Source: Argyresthia goedartella (lineage: Eukaryota > Arthropoda > Insecta > Lepidoptera > Argyresthiidae). From it: DNA of 64,000 nucleotides. A program made the position numbers and the translations under genes. The notes under the pieces were generated by a model, which searched no databases, was not told where the DNA came from, and saw nothing but the letters and a program-made list of their open reading frames with translations. Shown here piece after piece: positions 38,709 to 49,522 of this stretch (position 1 is its first letter; the number at the start of each line of letters is the position of its first letter). The stretch spans positions 15,867,579 to 15,931,578 of the forward strand of contig OX463816.1 of assembly GCA_949825045.1 (NCBI GenBank), written 5' to 3'.

Positions 38709-40524
38709 CTGAAAATAAAATAGTAATGATAAATATAGAACAACTTCATCTTCTCACTAATCAAAAAAAACACTAAAAACAACTAAGGCGCGGCTTGTTT
38801 TAATTCGAACTCAATGATAATTATACCTAAAACGAGCGATGGGAAGGCTTTTAACTTTAAGGTATGAATGAACAAACAATGCCAGAGCGCAGCGAGCGGG
38901 GCGAGGCGGCGACACAGGCGGCGAGCACCGTGGCAGTGAAGGCACGCCAGGTCCACTTCAAACAAATCAGCGAGAACGGCCGTACACATGATGTTGTGAT
39001 TTGCGACACACGACACGATATTATAATTTATTGTTTATAATGTTTGCAAGATGAGTAAATATTGTATAAATATTATAGCTAAGCGACAACCCTAGCCGTT
39101 TGAGCAAGAGTAGGCAGTTATCGTACGAAAAGGGGCCTAGTGAACTTACTATTTCTTATTTATACTATGGTGAAGGTATCTAAACTCTTCGCGCGGCAGT
39201 GATAGACTAACATGCATGACAGTTGGATTCGCCCTTTTTTACTTTTAATGTTGCCCGCTCTATAATCCTAGTGTTGTAAAACCCGATTCAGTGAAATAGA
39301 AGACATATCGATTCAATTAGAGAAATATGTAGGTGGCACAGAATCAATGGCAATTATTTAGATGGGTAGGTAATCTACCTGGTAGATGGGTACCCAAAAA
39401 CAAATGGGTTAGAAGTTTAGAACCCATCTCATTCCACTAATTAGAAAGTACAGTATACTATAGTCGATGTCTAAGAATATAAAAGTGTAAGTCGATCCTG
39501 TTGTTTTATTTTTATTTTGAAACGTCATAATTATACAACTCCAATTATTAATCGAATAATCGTAACGAATGCATTGGCAACTGTGTCTACAATACTATTA
39601 TGTTTTTTTACCTTAAAGCGGCAACCCACTAACTGCCATGTTAGTTTATCTTTGCCGCGCGCAGAGTATAGCAAAAGTTGAGAGATAGCATAACCTAACC
39701 GCAGTGCGGACTAGGCCTTATAACAAAGTGATGGATGACCGACAAAACCACACTATTAATATAAAATAAATTACATACTTCCCCTGATACATACTTATAT
39801 TTACTTCACTTCATAAAACCATTAAATCAGCCGGGCATAATCCTAGTCTATTTGAAATGGTTTTAGTCAATGCTTATCTTAACCCTAAAAGGCTTTTTTA
39901 AACTCTCACATTACACTTTTATGCAGTCATTTTACTAACAGAAACCCATTGTACAGCAACCATCAAGCAATCAGCTGTTAAATAGAAATAACTTCACCAT
40001 TGAAAAACAAACTGAATTAAAAGGGAGTTTATTGAGATTGAACGCTGTTTAAAAATGAACGCCATTTTGATTGAACACCAACATTTTATACACAAAAAAA
40101 AAACAGTAATATTTGTAAATATTAATTTATATTTGAGGGCTATTAAAGAAAAAACACACTTCGCGTTGTTTGCTAACATATTAAAACTCCAAGAAATGTA
40201 TTAAAAAAAAAACGAAAATTACACACTCACCGTATTTATTTTAGCTAATATTCTAGGCAAATATTGATTTTTACGAGGGCGCGTGTATAATTTGCCAATA
40301 TAACCCCTATATAATGACAGTAAACTTGCAAGCGCAGGACGATTTACTCATAAGGCTACGAGAATAAAGGAAATTTACTTACCCTTCAATTAAATGTCAA
40401 CACACAACTAATATTAACCACCATCGCTTTCACCGTCACAACTAAATCACACCTGTCTATCATATAAAATAATATCAGTTCGGCTCACGTCGCCAGCGAG
40501 TATGTACACATACGCTAACCGTTC
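38709..40524. other. Spacer upstream of the DUF4806 gene
   Basis: No clear gene. A GC-rich patch at about 38880-38985 is open in several frames. Two donor-like minus-strand sites (GTGAGTGTG near 40223-40231; GTAAGTAAAT near 40371-40382) could mark untranslated first exons of a minus-strand gene. The support is weak. Confidence 0.35.
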
Positions 40525-40652
40525 AACTAAAATAAAATCATTCAACATCTACGAAATCGCTTATCGTGACAACGTCATATCTAAATACATATTTTTCCTT
40601 ATTTATTAAAAATTACCATTAATTTGTTATAAAATAACATTTATAACTAAAA

Positions 40653-41628
40653 ATGTCGTCGTGTGTGAAGTGCAAAGAAACAGTTACCGTCTATGTGTTA
40701 TGCGGTCAACGTGGAGGTCATCTCCATTACGGATGTGCTGGGATCGCTGAAAACAGCTACCGTAAAATGGGAACTTAGAAGAAAGCAGCCTGGAAGTGTA
40801 TCACGTGCAGGAATTCTACTTCCGTGGAGAACTCTGCTTTAGTCGACCTAGTGAAAAAAATTAGAAGCTTCCAGGAAGACTCTGCATGAAAACAGACTTC
40901 GACACAGTTAAATCGGATATTCACACAGTAAAATCTGATATTCATATTGCAACCAAGGGTATTCAGGATCTCACCCAAAAATGGAACGAGCTGGACACTC
41001 GCTTCAATGAAATGGAGGGTAGATTAACCTGTTCGAAGAAAAAATAACTGGCCTTTCCACGGTTCGTAAAGAACTAACACAAGCCAAGGAGACGATTCTG
41101 GAGCTGAAACACACAAATAACCTCCAAGACCAATTCTCTCGTCAAAATAACTTGGAAATCTTGGGTGTCCCGACTCGTAGTGGAGAGAATCTCAATATTA
41201 TTCTGAGTGACATTTGCGGGGTAGTTGGATTTACAATACAAGATACTGATGTGGACACAATTCATCGTGTCCGTCAGTTCAGCTCCTCTGGCTCCAATGG
41301 CGATGCGGATAAACAACCGACGCGTCACCCATCTATTGTTGTGAGATTCACACAGCGATGTCGCAAGGATCAGCTGTTAGCGGCCGCTCGAGCCCGGCGT
41401 AGTCTAACTACCGCGGGCATAGGTATAAGTGGTCCCTCTTCTGACCTCTTCTTAAACGACCATTTAACACCCACAAATAAGTTATTATTGAGAAGAGCCT
41501 GGGAACTGAAGTCAGAACATAACTACGCTTATCTTTGGGTCAGGGACAGCAAAATTCTTATGCGGAAAAACGAAAGATCAAGCATCATTCGCATCACCAA
41601 CGAATCGGATCTCAAAAAGATAAAGTGA
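40653..41628 (+). pseudogene. LINE E ORF1: PHD-like finger, coiled coil, RRM-like domain
   Basis: ATG at 40653. The N-terminus has Cys/His pairs (CVKCKETV, LCGQRGGHLHYGCAGI, WKCITC) that fit a PHD-type zinc finger, but a TAG interrupts it at 40777-40779. Around 40880-41130, after frame changes, heptad-like residues (DTVKSDIHTVKSDIH, TRFNEMEGRL) suggest a coiled coil. The final frame (about 41090-41628) holds an RRM-like domain (NNLEILGVPTRSGENL, HPSIVVRFTQRCRKDQLL). The order PHD, coiled coil, RRM is known for some Jockey/CR1 ORF1 proteins, which bind element RNA. Confidence 0.7.
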
Positions 41629-42130
41629 CTTCTGTTTTTACTATCAAATATGATAATGATTAATGCATACTGTATATCACTAAATTTCAAGGATGGATAC
41701 TACCGAATAACCTTTTTTACCTTTACTTACTGCTATTGTAAACCACAATTCATTATTCTCAATCTTAACATGCAATCATCACTGGCCCATTGTTATTATC
41801 ATTTATATCAAGCCGTAATAATTTCAACAATACTCATAAGGGCTCACAAGATTACAGGCAGTTATCTTGTAAGCCCTTTTGCGTATACAACAGAAACCTG
41901 GCCCTTACTTTATTCGTATACCTATACTGTACATTTTTATCTGCGATTGTTATTAAAAGGAAAGCACAAACGTTTGAAACTGTTTCATAACCTCATCTAC
42001 TACTCGCTATATGGTACTCATGCATTATTAGTATTACACTCGCTGAGAATTTATTTATTAGCGAACCAGCCCGTTCGTGCCTGCATTCTGATAAAAAAGA
42101 CAGCGGCGTACCAGTATTTAGACACATCCT

Positions 42131-44977
42131 GTGGTAATGGCTGTTAAAACATTAAACATTTATTATCAAAATGTCCGGGGTTTGCGCACAAAATCACATA
42201 ATTTTTTCTCAAGCGTCTCGCATCAGGACTTGGATATAATATGCATAACGGAGAGTTGGTTGACATTGAGTTTTTGTGACCGGGAATATTTTGACTGTAG
42301 GTATGAAGTGTTCCGATGTGACAGATCGGAAGAAGCAAGCGGCGCCGGGCGGGGTGGCGGGGCAATCGTGGCAGTACGAAGCGAATTCCAGCCGCTTAGA
42401 CGAGATTGGCCGTGCCCTTCACCCGCCTCTTCGGAATGCGTATGGGTATCATTACCGCTGACAAATCATAATCGCAATACGGGCATGCAATATCTAAATA
42501 TAGGATGCGTCTACATTCCGCATGGACCTCAATACCTTGATACTTTGATACAATTCTTTGACTTGGCCGGCATTCTTATATCGGAGAGGCCGAATGATAA
42601 ATTTATTATAACCGGCGATTTTAATATTTCAGACGCTCATTGGACAGTTTCTGCCAATGGTAACTATTTAATTTTAGCACCTAGTGGTACCCGCGCTATC
42701 CAATCTTTATATGATTTTATGTCCTACACAAATTTTAAACAATTTAATAGTATTCATAATGTAAATAATAAAATTCTCCATCTTATCCTGACTGACGTCG
42801 ATTGTTGCACTGTAGGTAGTAATGATTTAATTTTAATAGGTGAAGACTTACACCATAAAGCGTTACTCGTGGAAATTTCAATATCATACGCGCCTCCCAT
42901 CAAGGGTATCCCAGCAAAGGTTTTTAAATTTGACTCAGCAGATTACAATCTACTGAATAGCGAGCTATCAGGTATCGATTGGGTTAGTTTATTTTACAAT
43001 TTGGGAACTGAGGATATCGTTCATAAGTTTTACGATATTTTAAATAATTTAATAATTAAATACATACCTCAACGTACCTTAAGTACATCTACATCGTGTA
43101 CAGTCTGGTACAGTAGACCACTGAGAAAATTGCTAAATGAAAAAGCCAAATATCACAGACTCTGGAAGCGGTATGGTAACCCCTTAGATTACAAAAGTTA
43201 TAAATTATTAAGAAAAAGATTCGCTAAATTAGAGACAGCCTGTTATAATGATTATATAAAGTATTCAGAAGAAAAAATAAAAACCCATCCTAAATTTTTC
43301 TGGACATATCTTAAATCGATCCGTTCAAACAAGGTACTTCCAAAATTGATGTCTTATAAAGGTATTTCCACAACTGACACTAAGCAAATCTGTAATCTTT
43401 TTAATGATAACTTCCACTCTGTTTTTGAAAAACCCATTTCTGACCCTATTGATATAGATACTCTGCGCCCTCCTATGGATGCGGTTCTAGATGTCAGCAC
43501 TATAGAAATTACACAAGATATAGTTCTCAAATACCTAAAGACAATAAATACAAATAAAAGGTTCTGGTCCTGACGGTATAAACCCCCTTCTTATAAAACA
43601 GTGTAATGATACATTAGCGTTGCCTATTACATTAATTTTTATGAGCTCTCTTGGATCTGGGTGTGTTCCTGAAATGTGGAAACGAGCTTGGATCACACCT
43701 ATTGCCAAAGGCACTGTCAGTGATGATGTGGAGAATATCGGTCAATCTCCAAGTTGTGTCAATTTAGCAAAATTTTAGAAAAAATAGTTACAACTCAATT
43801 TTCCGCAGCTGTAGTTCGCCATATTTCTCCAAATCAGCACGGCTTCTATAGGGGTAGGAGTGTTGAAACAAATTTACTCAGTCTTACGGAATATGCTCTG
43901 AATGCCATGAACGAGAACTGTCAGGTCGACGTGCAATTCGACAAAATCTGTCATAAAACACTATTGTTGAAGCTCTGGAGTCTGGGTATCCACGGCGACT
44001 TATTTAGGTGGATAAAGTCGTATGTGGAAGACAGATTTCAAGCGGTTGTTTTGGGTGGTCTTTGCTCCTCATACAAATACATCAGCTCGGGAGTGCCGCA
44101 GGGCTCTCATTTGGGACCATTGCTATTTGTTTTATATGTTAATGATTTACCAAAATCCATCAAAAGTTCCTTTTCACTTCTATACGCTGATGATACAAAA
44201 AAAAATCGAATCATACGTGACGAAAACGACTGTAAAGCTCTTCAAAGCGATTTGTTGCATTTTGAACTATTCTGCAGCACAAATAAGTTATTTTTAAACT
44301 GTGATAAATGTCATGTCATATCTTTTACCAGGAAGAAAAATACAATAAAATTTGAATATACATTATGTAATGGGGCTTTGAGGCGTGTTACAGAGACACG
44401 TGACCTGGGTGTTCAGCTGGACAGCCAACTCACATTTGTACCACACATAGACTCTGTCTTAAAAAGAGCTTATAAACAGTTAGGTTTCATTTTACGCGTT
44501 GGCAAACCTTTCAAAAAAGCACTGACCTATAAGCTCTTACATAACAGTTACGTTAGGAGTCATCTTGAATTTGCTGGTACAGTTGGGCACCCCTTTTTTA
44601 AAAATCATATCGAGCGGATAGAAACTTTACAGAGTAAATTCATGAAATCTTTGGAATACAGGACAGGTAATTCTTATATAGATTATCCGACCTCTTTACA
44701 GCGTCACAAAATGATGAAGTTATGCAACAGACGTCATATAGACATCATATTCTTACACAAACTGTTTAATAATTTATTGATGCCCCAGAATTACTACGCT
44801 GTATTCTTCTTCGTGTATCTCGTAGGCAGGAACGCGGCTGTCGTAATAAAAACCTTTTTTCGATTGCATTTAGTAGAAGTTGTTATGTCTCGAATAGTTT
44901 TATTAGACGTAGTTGTAATACCTATAACAATGGGTTTGTTGAAATTGATTTGTTTAGTAGCTCCTTGTATTGTATAA
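42131..44977 (+). pseudogene. LINE E ORF2: endonuclease and RT, frameshifted, motif A deleted
   Basis: Frame 42131-43573 starts KTLNIYYQNVRGLRTK with endonuclease motifs ICITESWL, GRGGGAIVAV, NIGCVYIPHG, KFIITGDFNI and ending near ILIGEDLHHKALLVEI. A +1 shift occurs at about 43560 (an extra A in AAATAAAAGG), giving GSGPDGINPLLIK, and a second near 43740. Frame 43754-44977 contains RT: QHGFYRGRSVETNL, SSGVPQGSHLGPLLF, LLYADDTKKN. At 43925-43955 the sequence goes from CQVDV directly to QFDKICHKTLL: the FSKAF motif A with the first catalytic Asp is gone by an in-frame deletion. The C-terminal end after about 44800 is out of frame. Confidence 0.8.
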
Positions 44978-45072
44978 AAAAAGAATTAAGAATTCACTTT
45001 GGATTGTAAATGTATAGTGTTTATTTTTATTTTGGTTCTATGATTGTAGTGTATAATATGTATTTTAGATTG

Positions 45073-45626
45073 TGTTTAGGCTTCTCAGCACCTAATGACC
45101 TCGTAGGGGCCCATGAGCTACAAGGTAGCGTGACGATCAGGTGCCAAGAAGTGATGAACATCGGCGATTCACCGAGCTATAGTTATGTGGGGTAGATCTA
45201 ACCTGGTCTGTGCTTCGGTCCCGTCAACCTCCTGTCTCTCTGCAAGGCCCGGGCGCGCCCTAGGTTCTTCTTGGTAGACAGGTTCTTCAGCCAACCAGGT
45301 ATGACTGGCGGGCCAGCGTCAATGAGCAGAGTGGTCCAACACAGGTTATGTTTCTACGTGGTAAATACGAATCGGGCACGAAAATCCGAACTTTATCTGG
45401 TTCGAGAGACAACAGCACACTCAGCTATATCAATAATCCTGAGGGAATCCCGAATACATTCCAGATGCCCTGTGATTTAATTCCAACAAGCTAATCAATA
45501 CGCGTTTTCACTGCGAGCCTTTTTTGTCGTCTGTCAGTTGTCAAAAAACTGCGAGATTGACAGCTAACGTCAAATTAAAATGACCGTTCGGAAACCATCG
45601 ATCGAATATCGATTTGGAATCGAACA
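45073..45626 (-). repeat. BEL-B 3' LTR
   Basis: 554 bp, partner of 51939-52482. Edges TGTTTAGG and ATCGAACA on the plus strand. Confidence 0.9.
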
Positions 45627-45658
45627 ATCACCCGCCCGGACAGGCACCCACCTGTCCC

Positions 45659-46576
45659 CTAATCTACGGGCAGCCGAGACAACGTTGCTACCGCTCGTTT
45701 TAGAACCGAGCCTCCTACTAGAACCTCTGCAGACCGGGGGGTCCCATCCTTGCCAGGGAACAAGTTAACAATGCGCCCCCTACGCCAACGTAGTGGCGGT
45801 AGGTTAGCATCCTTAACCAGAACGAGGTCACCAACACTAGGGGGGCTAGTTTTGTCAGTCCACTTAAGGCGCTGTTGTAAGATATGCAGATACTCGAGTG
45901 ACCAACGCTTCCAGAAATTCTGAGTAAACTGCTGCAACATCTGATACCTTGACAACCGATACAATTTCACTCCCTCGAAGGGGTGCTCGGGCAACGCGTT
46001 AAGTGGCTGTCCTATCAAGAAATGGCCTAGGGTCAGAGCCTCCAGGTCATTTGGATCCGAGCTGAGCGGACACAACGGTCGCGAATTGAGAACGGCCTCG
46101 ATCTTACAAAACAATGTCGCGAGCTCCTCAAAAGTCAGCGCGGTCTGACCTACTATACGCCCTGAGTGCGTCTTAGCTGACTTAACTACGGCCTCAAAAA
46201 TCCCACCTCAGTGGGGGCAAATCGGTGGGCTGAAGGTATACTGTATACCCCGACGGGAGAGGGCCGTTCCAATATCCACTTTATTTACATTCAAAAAGTT
46301 GACTATCTCTCGTAAGTATCGTTCCGCACCTATGTAGTTAGTGCCGTTATCAGAGCGGATCAAAGTTGGAAGTCCCCTTCGAGAAACAAACCTATCCAAA
46401 CAAGCAATGAAAGCCTCTGTCGAGAGATCAGCAACGAGCTCGAGATGTACCGCCTTGGTGGATAAACAAACAAACACACATAGGTACGCCTTGTATTGCT
46501 TAGCGGTACGCAATCGTGAACTCTTCACCATAAACGGTCCTGCAAAATCCGTACCAACACCTGAAAACGGTCTGAC
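45659..46576 (-). pseudogene. BEL-B integrase and DUF5641
   Basis: Same frame throughout. After a stop (46577-46579) the integrase core begins (VRPFSGVGTDFAGPFMVKSS). It contains CVFVCLSTKAVHLELV, then LPTLIRSDNGTNYIGA with the second catalytic Asp. The third region reads YTFSPPICPH followed by a TGA (46208-46210) where BEL-A has Trp (CPHWGG). After it GGIFEAVVKSAKT carries the catalytic Glu. The C-terminal DUF5641 domain (FWKRWSLEYLHILQQRLKW, VGDLVLVKDANLPPLRWRRG) ends at TAA/TAG 45659-45661. One nonsense change is inside this domain pair. Confidence 0.85.
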
Positions 46577-47980
46577 CTAATTCACACGATCAGGGGGCAA
46601 GTCCCACATGAGAGGTTGCATCGTGGCAGCCTTAAGTCGATAACAAGGCATGCACCGAAGCACGATGTTCCGTATGGCACGGCGGGCAGATAAGATCCAA
46701 AACTCACAGCCGGCATGCGCGTTTTTAATATGACGATCAGTCACCAGCAATTCAACTAACTGTCCACCCTTGGGGAGCAGAAGTGGGTGACGAGCCGAAT
46801 ACGACAGATTCGCATTGCGCAATCTTCCTCCTACCCGAAGTAACCCGGTCGAATCAACAAAGGGGTTGAGACGCGCGACGGCTCCCTTCAATTTCGAACG
46901 TCCACTTTGTATAATCTCCAATTCTGCCCCAAACTTCGAGGACTGTACCAAGCGGACCAAATTCAACAGCGACTCGTTTCGCTCTGCCGGAGTCAGAATA
47001 GGGTTCAACGTTCGCTGATCGCGAGGAGTACGACAATTTCGAGAGAATCTCCTAATCCAAGTGGACACGTTTATCAACTTGTCAAGTGAGCTATACCGGT
47101 CCAGCAGAAACCCGGCGTCAGGGTCCTCAGCCTTCTGGGTAACATGCACGGCCGCTCTGGGGCCATGATCCGAAGATACTACTACATGGCTGTGGGGCCA
47201 GTCCAATTCTCTTTTGGCAAGCCAGGGTGGTCCCTACCACAAATGGTGTCTAACGAGTTCAGGAGCCTGACATCCCCTGGATGCACAATCAGACGGGTTC
47301 AATTCTCCTGGTACATGTCTCCAGGTCAGTGGGACCTCAGACGACACAATCTGGGAGACACGGTTCACAACAAAAACCTCTAAGTTATGGACCGAAGCCT
47401 TCAGCCAGCACAAAACAATCTGGCTGTCCGTCCAAGCGTACACCGTATCCTCCAAAACCACTGACCCACGCAACACTGTTAGAGTGTGATTCAAAAGTTT
47501 GGTCAAAAGAGCAGCCCCGGACAGTTCCAGTTTTGGAATCGTCATCCTTGTCCGAATAGGCGCTACCTTGCTTTTTGCCAAAACCAAACGCACGTCGACC
47601 TCCCCGGTGTAGGTGACGGTTCGAAAATAAACCGCTGCCGCAAACCCTCGTTCAGAGGCATCACAAAACCCGTGAAGGGTTGCCCTGAAATCCCCAGCAG
47701 GGACCAATTTCCTCGGCAGCGATACATTATTTATGTCCGATAGCGAGGTGAACATTCGCGTCTTATCAGTCAACAAATCACCTGAGAGGTGGGTGTCCCA
47801 GGTCAACTTAGCCGCCCATAGCCTTTGCATAAAACATTTGAGAGCAAAGGTGACTGGAGAAATCCATCCATTCGGGTCGAACGTTCTCGCAATCGTTGAC
47901 AGTACTGACCGCTTCGTCCAGGCCTTCTGTGTTTCTAAAACCACTCGATAGTTAAACTCATCATGGACGGGCCGGTACTA
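46577..47980 (-). pseudogene. BEL-B peptidase-A17/RNase H region
   Basis: Frame 47234-47944 starts RVVLETQKAWTKRSVLSTIA, FDPNGWISPVTF, then HGFCDASERGFAAAVYFRT (RNase H-like first Asp), LVLAKSKVAPI, IPKLELSGA and YAWTDSQIVLCWL. It ends WRHVPGELNPSDCASRG...HHLW with TAG (47234-47236) in place of the second Trp. The sense continues with GPPWL and frame 46577-47206 (LLDRYSSLDKLINVSTWIRR, LRVGGRLRNANLSYSARHP), the integrase zinc-binding lead-in with HIKNAHAGCEFWILSARRAI and CMPCYRLKA. It removes the RNA strand during cDNA synthesis in an intact element. Confidence 0.85.
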
Positions 47981-49522
47981 AATTCCAAGCACTGACAACA
48001 TGTTGGGGTTGTCAGGATTCTCAAAAACGTGCGGGTCTTGTTGAAACTCATCTGGGAGACCAGCCATCAACTCAGGGGAGTTGGACATCCACTTGCGTAG
48101 TTCATAGCCGCCTCGTTCCAGCAATTGAATGAGCTCGTCACGTCGGTCCAGAGCTTCCTCTACACTGGCTGCCCCTGTGCAGACGTCATCGACGTACAAA
48201 TCTCGCTCCAGGATAGCGGCGGCTCTAGGTTAGCTCACACGGTAACGCGACGCCAACTCCCGCAGGGTACGCATCGCCAAATACGGGCTAGACCGTAACC
48301 CATACGTGTTCGTGTTTAACTCATAGACCTTGACTGGCTCGGCCGTGGACTCACGCCAAAAAATCAACTGATACCTTCTGTCAGCCGGATGAATTACTGT
48401 TTGCCTAAACATCATCCGAATGTCTGCGACAAATACAATCTGGTGTCTCCGAAAGCTCGTGAGAATATCCGAAATACCACGACTCAACTTGGGTCCCGAA
48501 TGTAGATACTGATTCAGGGACATCCCGTTCGAGGTAGGTGCTGACCCAGCAAAAACAACTCGAATCTTGCCGGTAGGGGTTCGCAGGACGGCATGGTGTG
48601 GAAGGAAACAATGATCCTTAGATCTCCAGTCCACACCCGATACCGACATGTGTCCTAACGACTCATACTCCCTCATGAAATCGACGTATTTTTGTTTAAA
48701 TACGGCGTCCCTTGACATCCTACGCTCCATCGACATCAATCTCGTCTCAGCCATCTTCCTAGATTCTCCTAGTGGCGGTCGATCGGCCCTGAAAGGCAGT
48801 CGAGTTACAAAACGACCAGAACGAAGGCGACCAGTACTATTCTGGTAAAACAACTCGCACTCTTCTTCGTCTGCGTCGACTCGACGAACGGTGGGAGGTT
48901 CCTCTATCTCCCAGAAACGTTGGATAGCGTCTGACAACGCTGAGCCAATAAGTATGCCATCTGACTCGGCAGGCCTAACCATTGGCAATGCCGGACCCAT
49001 GATCACGTGACCAAACTTAGTATCCACAGCAATCAACCCGTCCGGCTGAAGAACTCGCCGATCCGACAACAGAAACCTACCCAGAACGTCTGCTCCCAAT
49101 AGCAGGTCGGCCGGGTCTGGAGTGTCAAAATCGGGATCCGCCAACTTGAGTCCTGATATCAGGAATCGAACGGCCGGATTCAACTTCACCAAGGGGTGTC
49201 TGCCCATGACATGCGTCATTACTAAAGCTTGCACGGATGTTTTTGTCAAAATGTCATAACGTGGAGAGAACGTGATCACCGATTGACCAACTACATTCGT
49301 AACCGTAACATTCCCCACGCCCCGTATTGATTTATTATACCTATTTACCTTGAGGCCCAACCATTTTGCTAAATCATTCGATACAATGCAGCCCTGAGCT
49401 CCAGAATCTAATAGGGCGCGAACGTATGTTGGGTTGCCCGCCAAATCCCAAACAAGCACAGAGGCGATCGGTAACACCACCGTCTCCGGTTGGGGGGTAA
49501 CAAATTGTTGGGCCGCAAATTC
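47981..49522 (-). pseudogene. BEL-B protease (DUF1758) and reverse transcriptase
   Basis: Frame 48230-49480 is open upstream to the stop at 49523. Protease: YVRALLDSGAQGCIVS (DSG active site), then LADPDFDTPDPADLLLGADV. RT follows from about 48700: HHAVLRTPTGKIRVVFAGSA, LNQYLHSGPKLSRG, HQIVFVADIRMMFRQ (motif A) and YGLRSSPYLAMRTL (motif B region). A TAA at 48230-48232 precedes frame 47978-48199 with motif C as LYVDDVCTGAAS. TAG at 47978-47980 ends the RT thumb. All RT motifs are present, so only the nonsense codons stand between this and an intact frame. Confidence 0.88.

Noticed and set aside
38783..39016. Host exon in the GC-rich patch
   Set aside because: Open in more than one frame because of composition; no domain and no convincing splice sites.
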